A stretch of DNA of 64,000 nucleotides, from positions 7,626,001 to 7,690,000 of the forward strand of contig NZ_CP109007.1 in NCBI RefSeq assembly GCF_036226665.1, read 5' to 3'. The position numbers and the translations under genes are program-made. Each line of letters begins with the position of its first letter. Position 1 is the stretch's first letter. Positions 61,610-64,000 of the stretch are shown one piece after another. Source of the DNA: Streptomyces sp. NBC_00691. Its GTDB lineage: Bacteria > Actinomycetota > Actinomycetes > Streptomycetales > Streptomycetaceae. The notes under the pieces were generated by a model. It saw only the letters and a list, made by a program, of their open reading frames with translations. It searched no databases and was not told where the DNA came from.

Positions 61610-63118
61610 TCAGTGCTCGCAGAGCGAGAACTCTCGCTCGTAGAGCTGCTCGTTGTGCTCGTCGACGAAGAACTTGCGTTCCCGCATCAGCTGTTCGCGG
61701 AAGTCCCTGGCCTGGTCGAGCGTCATGGTCGAGGTGTCGGACCACGGCTGCTGCGGCGGCACGTCCGAGGTCGAGACGATCTTCTCCGACGGATCGACCA
61801 GGAAGAACGCGAGGATCTTACGATGTCCCGCCCGGGTGGGATCCGCGAGGCGGAACGAGCCGACGCGGTGCTGCAGGATGTTCGGGAACGCCAGGCAGCG
61901 GCCCGCCGGCGTCGAGGCCGATCCGAGCAGCTGGTTCAGCGAGTCCTCGTCCTCCAGCCCGTACACGTCACGCAGACCGTTGTCGTCGTTCTGCTCGTAC
62001 TCCGGATCGTCGAGTGCCGCACGGAAGCTCAGCCGGCTCTCGGTGATGTTCTCGCTGTCCCAGTAGTAGATGCCGGTCGAGACGATCCGCTCGTTCACCA
62101 TCCCCTCGACGTGCCACGAGCCGCCCGCGTACTCGGGCTTCTCCGGGGTCAGGTGAATCGTGGCGAGCTTGACGATGACCTGGAGACCGCGGCCGCGCAG
62201 ATCGACCCGGGCGGAGGCGTCGGGCACCTCGGGCGCGGTGAAGGCCGGGGCGTCCGGCACGACCGGGCGGCGGTTCTCCCACCAGTCGTCCTGCGCCGTC
62301 TCCCAGGCGCGGACGGCTTCGGCGTACGCCGCGTCGTCACTGTGGTCGGACTTCTCCGGGTGCTTCGGCTCGGAGTCGTACCACCCCCATGGATCGGTCA
62401 CGATCCGCACGGGCCGCGGATGACGCAGGTCGGTGAGCACGTTCTCCAGCAGCGGACGCATACGGGCGAACAGGTCCGGCAGGACGGCCGCCAGTTCGCG
62501 ATGGGCCTCGGGGTGGACGTTGTTGACGTACGAGCGGAAGGAGACCTCGCCGTCGTCGTCGATGTCGACGTCCGTGGGCAGCCACTGGAACCGCTCCGAG
62601 AACTCGTACGTCGAGTAGCGGTTCGTCGGGTTCTTCCAGGCCCGCTCGTGTGTCCCGCTCACGTCCTTCACCAGGCAGTACAACGAGGGGTGCACCAGGT
62701 CGAGCACCTGGCCGTCGGAACCGGGATGCCAGTCCAGATCCGCTTCGGGGACGTCCTCGAGCACCCGGACCGCCTCGCGCAGCCGGGCCTGGAGCTTGTC
62801 GTCGATCAGGGTGTCCGACTGCCAGACCCCGTCGACGGCCGACACCTCGAGGCCGGTCCGCGGGTCCCGCAGGGCGGCGTAGTGCGCGAGTTCCGCCAGC
62901 ACGTAGCGGACCTGCGCCTCCGTGAGGCCCTGGGCGATCGCCTCCTTCGTCCAGCGGGCGACGACGGCGGGGTCGTTCCTCTTGTCGAACCATTCCGGCT
63001 TCGCCCGTATGTGGGAGCTGCACTCCATCAGCTCGAGTTCCCGCAGCGTCCGGGGGGTCGCGAACGAGAGGGAACGGGACGAGTGGAAGGGGAGCGGGAA
63101 GGCAGACAGGCCGGTCAA
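61610..63118 (-). CDS. DUF4246 protein, putative Fe(II)/2-oxoglutarate oxygenase
   Basis: 502 residues. The N-terminus (LPLPFHSSRSLSFATPRTLRELELMECSSHIRAKPEWF) and core match DUF4246, a family best known from filamentous fungi. Probable metal site: GSWHVEGMVNER (His-x-Glu, about residue 320), distal His in PNILQHRVGSF, and a later Arg (HRKILAFFLVDP) that could hold 2-oxoglutarate. Substrate unknown. The start is TTG 63118, supported by homology reaching almost to the first residue. It precedes an NRPS-type gene on the same strand, but the 158-bp gap makes a shared operon uncertain. Confidence 0.8.
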   Translation of the reverse strand: MTGLSAFPLPFHSSRSLSFATPRTLRELELMECSSHIRAKPEWFDKRNDPAVVARWTKEAIAQGLTEAQVRYVLAELAHYAALRDPRTGLEVSAVDGVWQSDTLIDDKLQARLREAVRVLEDVPEADLDWHPGSDGQVLDLVHPSLYCLVKDVSGTHERAWKNPTNRYSTYEFSERFQWLPTDVDIDDDGEVSFRSYVNNVHPEAHRELAAVLPDLFARMRPLLENVLTDLRHPRPVRIVTDPWGWYDSEPKHPEKSDHSDDAAYAEAVRAWETAQDDWWENRRPVVPDAPAFTAPEVPDASARVDLRGRGLQVIVKLATIHLTPEKPEYAGGSWHVEGMVNERIVSTGIYYWDSENITESRLSFRAALDDPEYEQNDDNGLRDVYGLEDEDSLNQLLGSASTPAGRCLAFPNILQHRVGSFRLADPTRAGHRKILAFFLVDPSEKIVSTSDVPPQQPWSDTSTMTLDQARDFREQLMRERKFFVDEHNEQLYEREFSLCEH

Positions 63119-63276
63119 TTCTCTGGGTCCTCCGAGTCGGTGTTCGGTGGCGGGAAGCCTACTTCAGCGGACTGACACCACGGCCTCGGTCCTTCCCGGG
63201 CGCAGCCGCGGCGCTGCGGGCGCGGGCCGGACACGTGCCGTGTGCCCGGACGAGGGCCGTGGGCCCGGAGGCCGGG

Positions 63277-64000
63277 TCACCCGCAGGCGGCGGCCAGCGC
63301 TGCGGTGAGTTCCTCGGCGAGCCCGGTGATCACGGGGAGATCGAACGCCAGGGCGTTGTACTGCAGCCAGCACCGCAGGCCGCCCTCCGGCTGCTCGACC
63401 ACGGTCAGTTCGGGCACGCCCCGGTCGCCACCCGGCAGTGGCCAGGGAACGGTGCTGCCGCGCGGCAGCTCCCACGGCTCGCAGGCCAGACCCGGCAGCT
63501 GCGCGGGCGCGGCCCACGCCTCGTAGCGGAGCCAGGCCGCGAACGGCGCGGACGGGCTGAACTCGGCGAACGGGTACAGCTGGTGGTCCAGCGCCTCGGC
63601 GTAGACCACCCGCAGCCGGTCCACCAGCTCGGCGAAACCGGGCTGCCCGCTCGCGTCGACCCTCAGGAGCAGCGACTGGACGAAGCAGCCCACCGTCCGC
63701 TCGGCGTCGGGGCGAGGGCGTCCGGGCACCGGGGTCATCACGACCAGGTCGGGATGACCGCTGCGGCTCGCCAGCAGTCCGGTCCAGGCGGCGGCGACGG
63801 CCAGGAAGGGGGTGGCTCCCAGTTCGGCCGCCCGGGCCCGCAGGGCTTCGGCCGACGCCGCAGGCACCTCGAACTCGTGCGCCTCGGTGAGGACCTCCTC
63901 CACCGCGCGGCGGCCGGCGAACTGCTCGACGGCCTCCGGCGCTCCGGCCAGCGCCGTCCCGAAGTGGGCCCGCGAGGCGGGCCAGTGCGCGTTCGCCCAG
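63277..64000 (-). CDS. NRPS condensation-domain protein, C-terminal part (5' end outside window)
   Basis: The frame is open to the right edge and gives about 240 residues. It reads like the second half of a condensation domain: HWPASRAHFGTALAGAPEAVEQF at the entry, PFLAVAAAWTGLLASRSG, VVMTPVPGRPRPDAERTVGCFVQSLLLRVD, FAELVDRLRVVYAEALDHQLYPFAEF and WLQYNALAFD. The HHxxxDG motif would lie beyond the edge. The gene stops right after the domain, so it is either a stand-alone condensation enzyme or the last domain of a synthetase. Confidence 0.75.
   Translation of the reverse strand, partial: WANAHWPASRAHFGTALAGAPEAVEQFAGRRAVEEVLTEAHEFEVPAASAEALRARAAELGATPFLAVAAAWTGLLASRSGHPDLVVMTPVPGRPRPDAERTVGCFVQSLLLRVDASGQPGFAELVDRLRVVYAEALDHQLYPFAEFSPSAPFAAWLRYEAWAAPAQLPGLACEPWELPRGSTVPWPLPGGDRGVPELTVVEQPEGGLRCWLQYNALAFDLPVITGLAEELTAALAAACG

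Overview
The window reads as a chromosomal segment of Streptomyces or a very close relative. It has very high GC, GC-rich third codon positions, frequent GTG/TTG starts, long runs of ATGA/GTGA/TTGA start-stop overlaps, a bldA-type TTA codon signature, Tat-type secreted enzymes, an NRPS condensation fragment and many small one-gene regulators. No rRNA, tRNA, CRISPR array or insertion sequence was seen.

Left edge (1-2105): the 3' end of an MFS transporter, a GNAT acetyltransferase and a PAP2-type phosphatase. A strong 13-bp-arm hairpin (2077-2105) closes this region.

Exopolysaccharide (EPS) operon (29873 down to 2116, minus strand): about 28 kb and 21 clear genes, nearly all overlapping or within 25 nt of each other. 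In transcription order: initiating sugar-phosphate transferase, AlgD-like GDP-mannose/UDP-glucose 6-dehydrogenase, GT4, two chain-length (PCP) proteins with degenerate kinase-like tails, asparagine synthase, a two-domain oxidoreductase, heparinase II/III, a beta-helix lipoprotein, a Wzy-like polymerase, GT4, sugar C-methyltransferase, nucleotidyltransferase (RfbF-like), PIG-L deacetylase, SDR epimerase/dehydratase, DUF4910 peptidase-like protein, Wzx-like flippase, GT2, pyruvyl transferase, RmlC-like epimerase and a class III aminotransferase. This is a complete Wzx/Wzy-type pathway for an acidic (uronate and perhaps pyruvylated) heteropolysaccharide with an unusual C-methylated amino sugar. 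Three of its genes carry the rare TTA codon, pointing to developmental (bldA) control. The leader holds three imperfect copies of a hairpin plus Shine-Dalgarno unit.

Degradation module (30404-34999): two secreted polysaccharide lyases (a concanavalin-like lyase and a PL8 lyase with intact catalytic residues) read toward the EPS operon. They are divergent from a DeoR/LacI hybrid regulator, with a perfect 9-bp-arm operator candidate in between. A builder and its likely degraders therefore sit side by side.

Middle (35091-46253): a PAS-GAF-SpoIIE phosphatase; a glycerol-3-phosphate dehydrogenase/TetR pair divergent from an alkyl-DHAP-synthase-like oxidase and a lipid kinase (a possible ether-lipid module); a deletion scar fusing remnants of a MarR regulator and an alpha/beta hydrolase; a secreted S33 peptidase; a MerR regulator divergent from a flavin reductase; and a small DUF1232 protein.

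Osmoprotection operon (46518-53705): betaine-aldehyde dehydrogenase, choline dehydrogenase, and a glycine-betaine/choline ABC importer (ATPase, a fused double permease, lipoprotein receptor), closed by a strong terminator.

Right part (53763-64000): cation/proton antiporter, GlxA-type AraC regulator, quinone oxidoreductase, SDR, a TerC-like membrane protein, DUF2254 membrane protein, a fungal-type DUF4246 protein and an NRPS condensation-domain fragment running off the edge. Remnants of an LLM-type oxidoreductase and an aldo/keto reductase lie between them, showing repeated gene decay. All functional statements rest on motif recognition by eye; no database search was possible.
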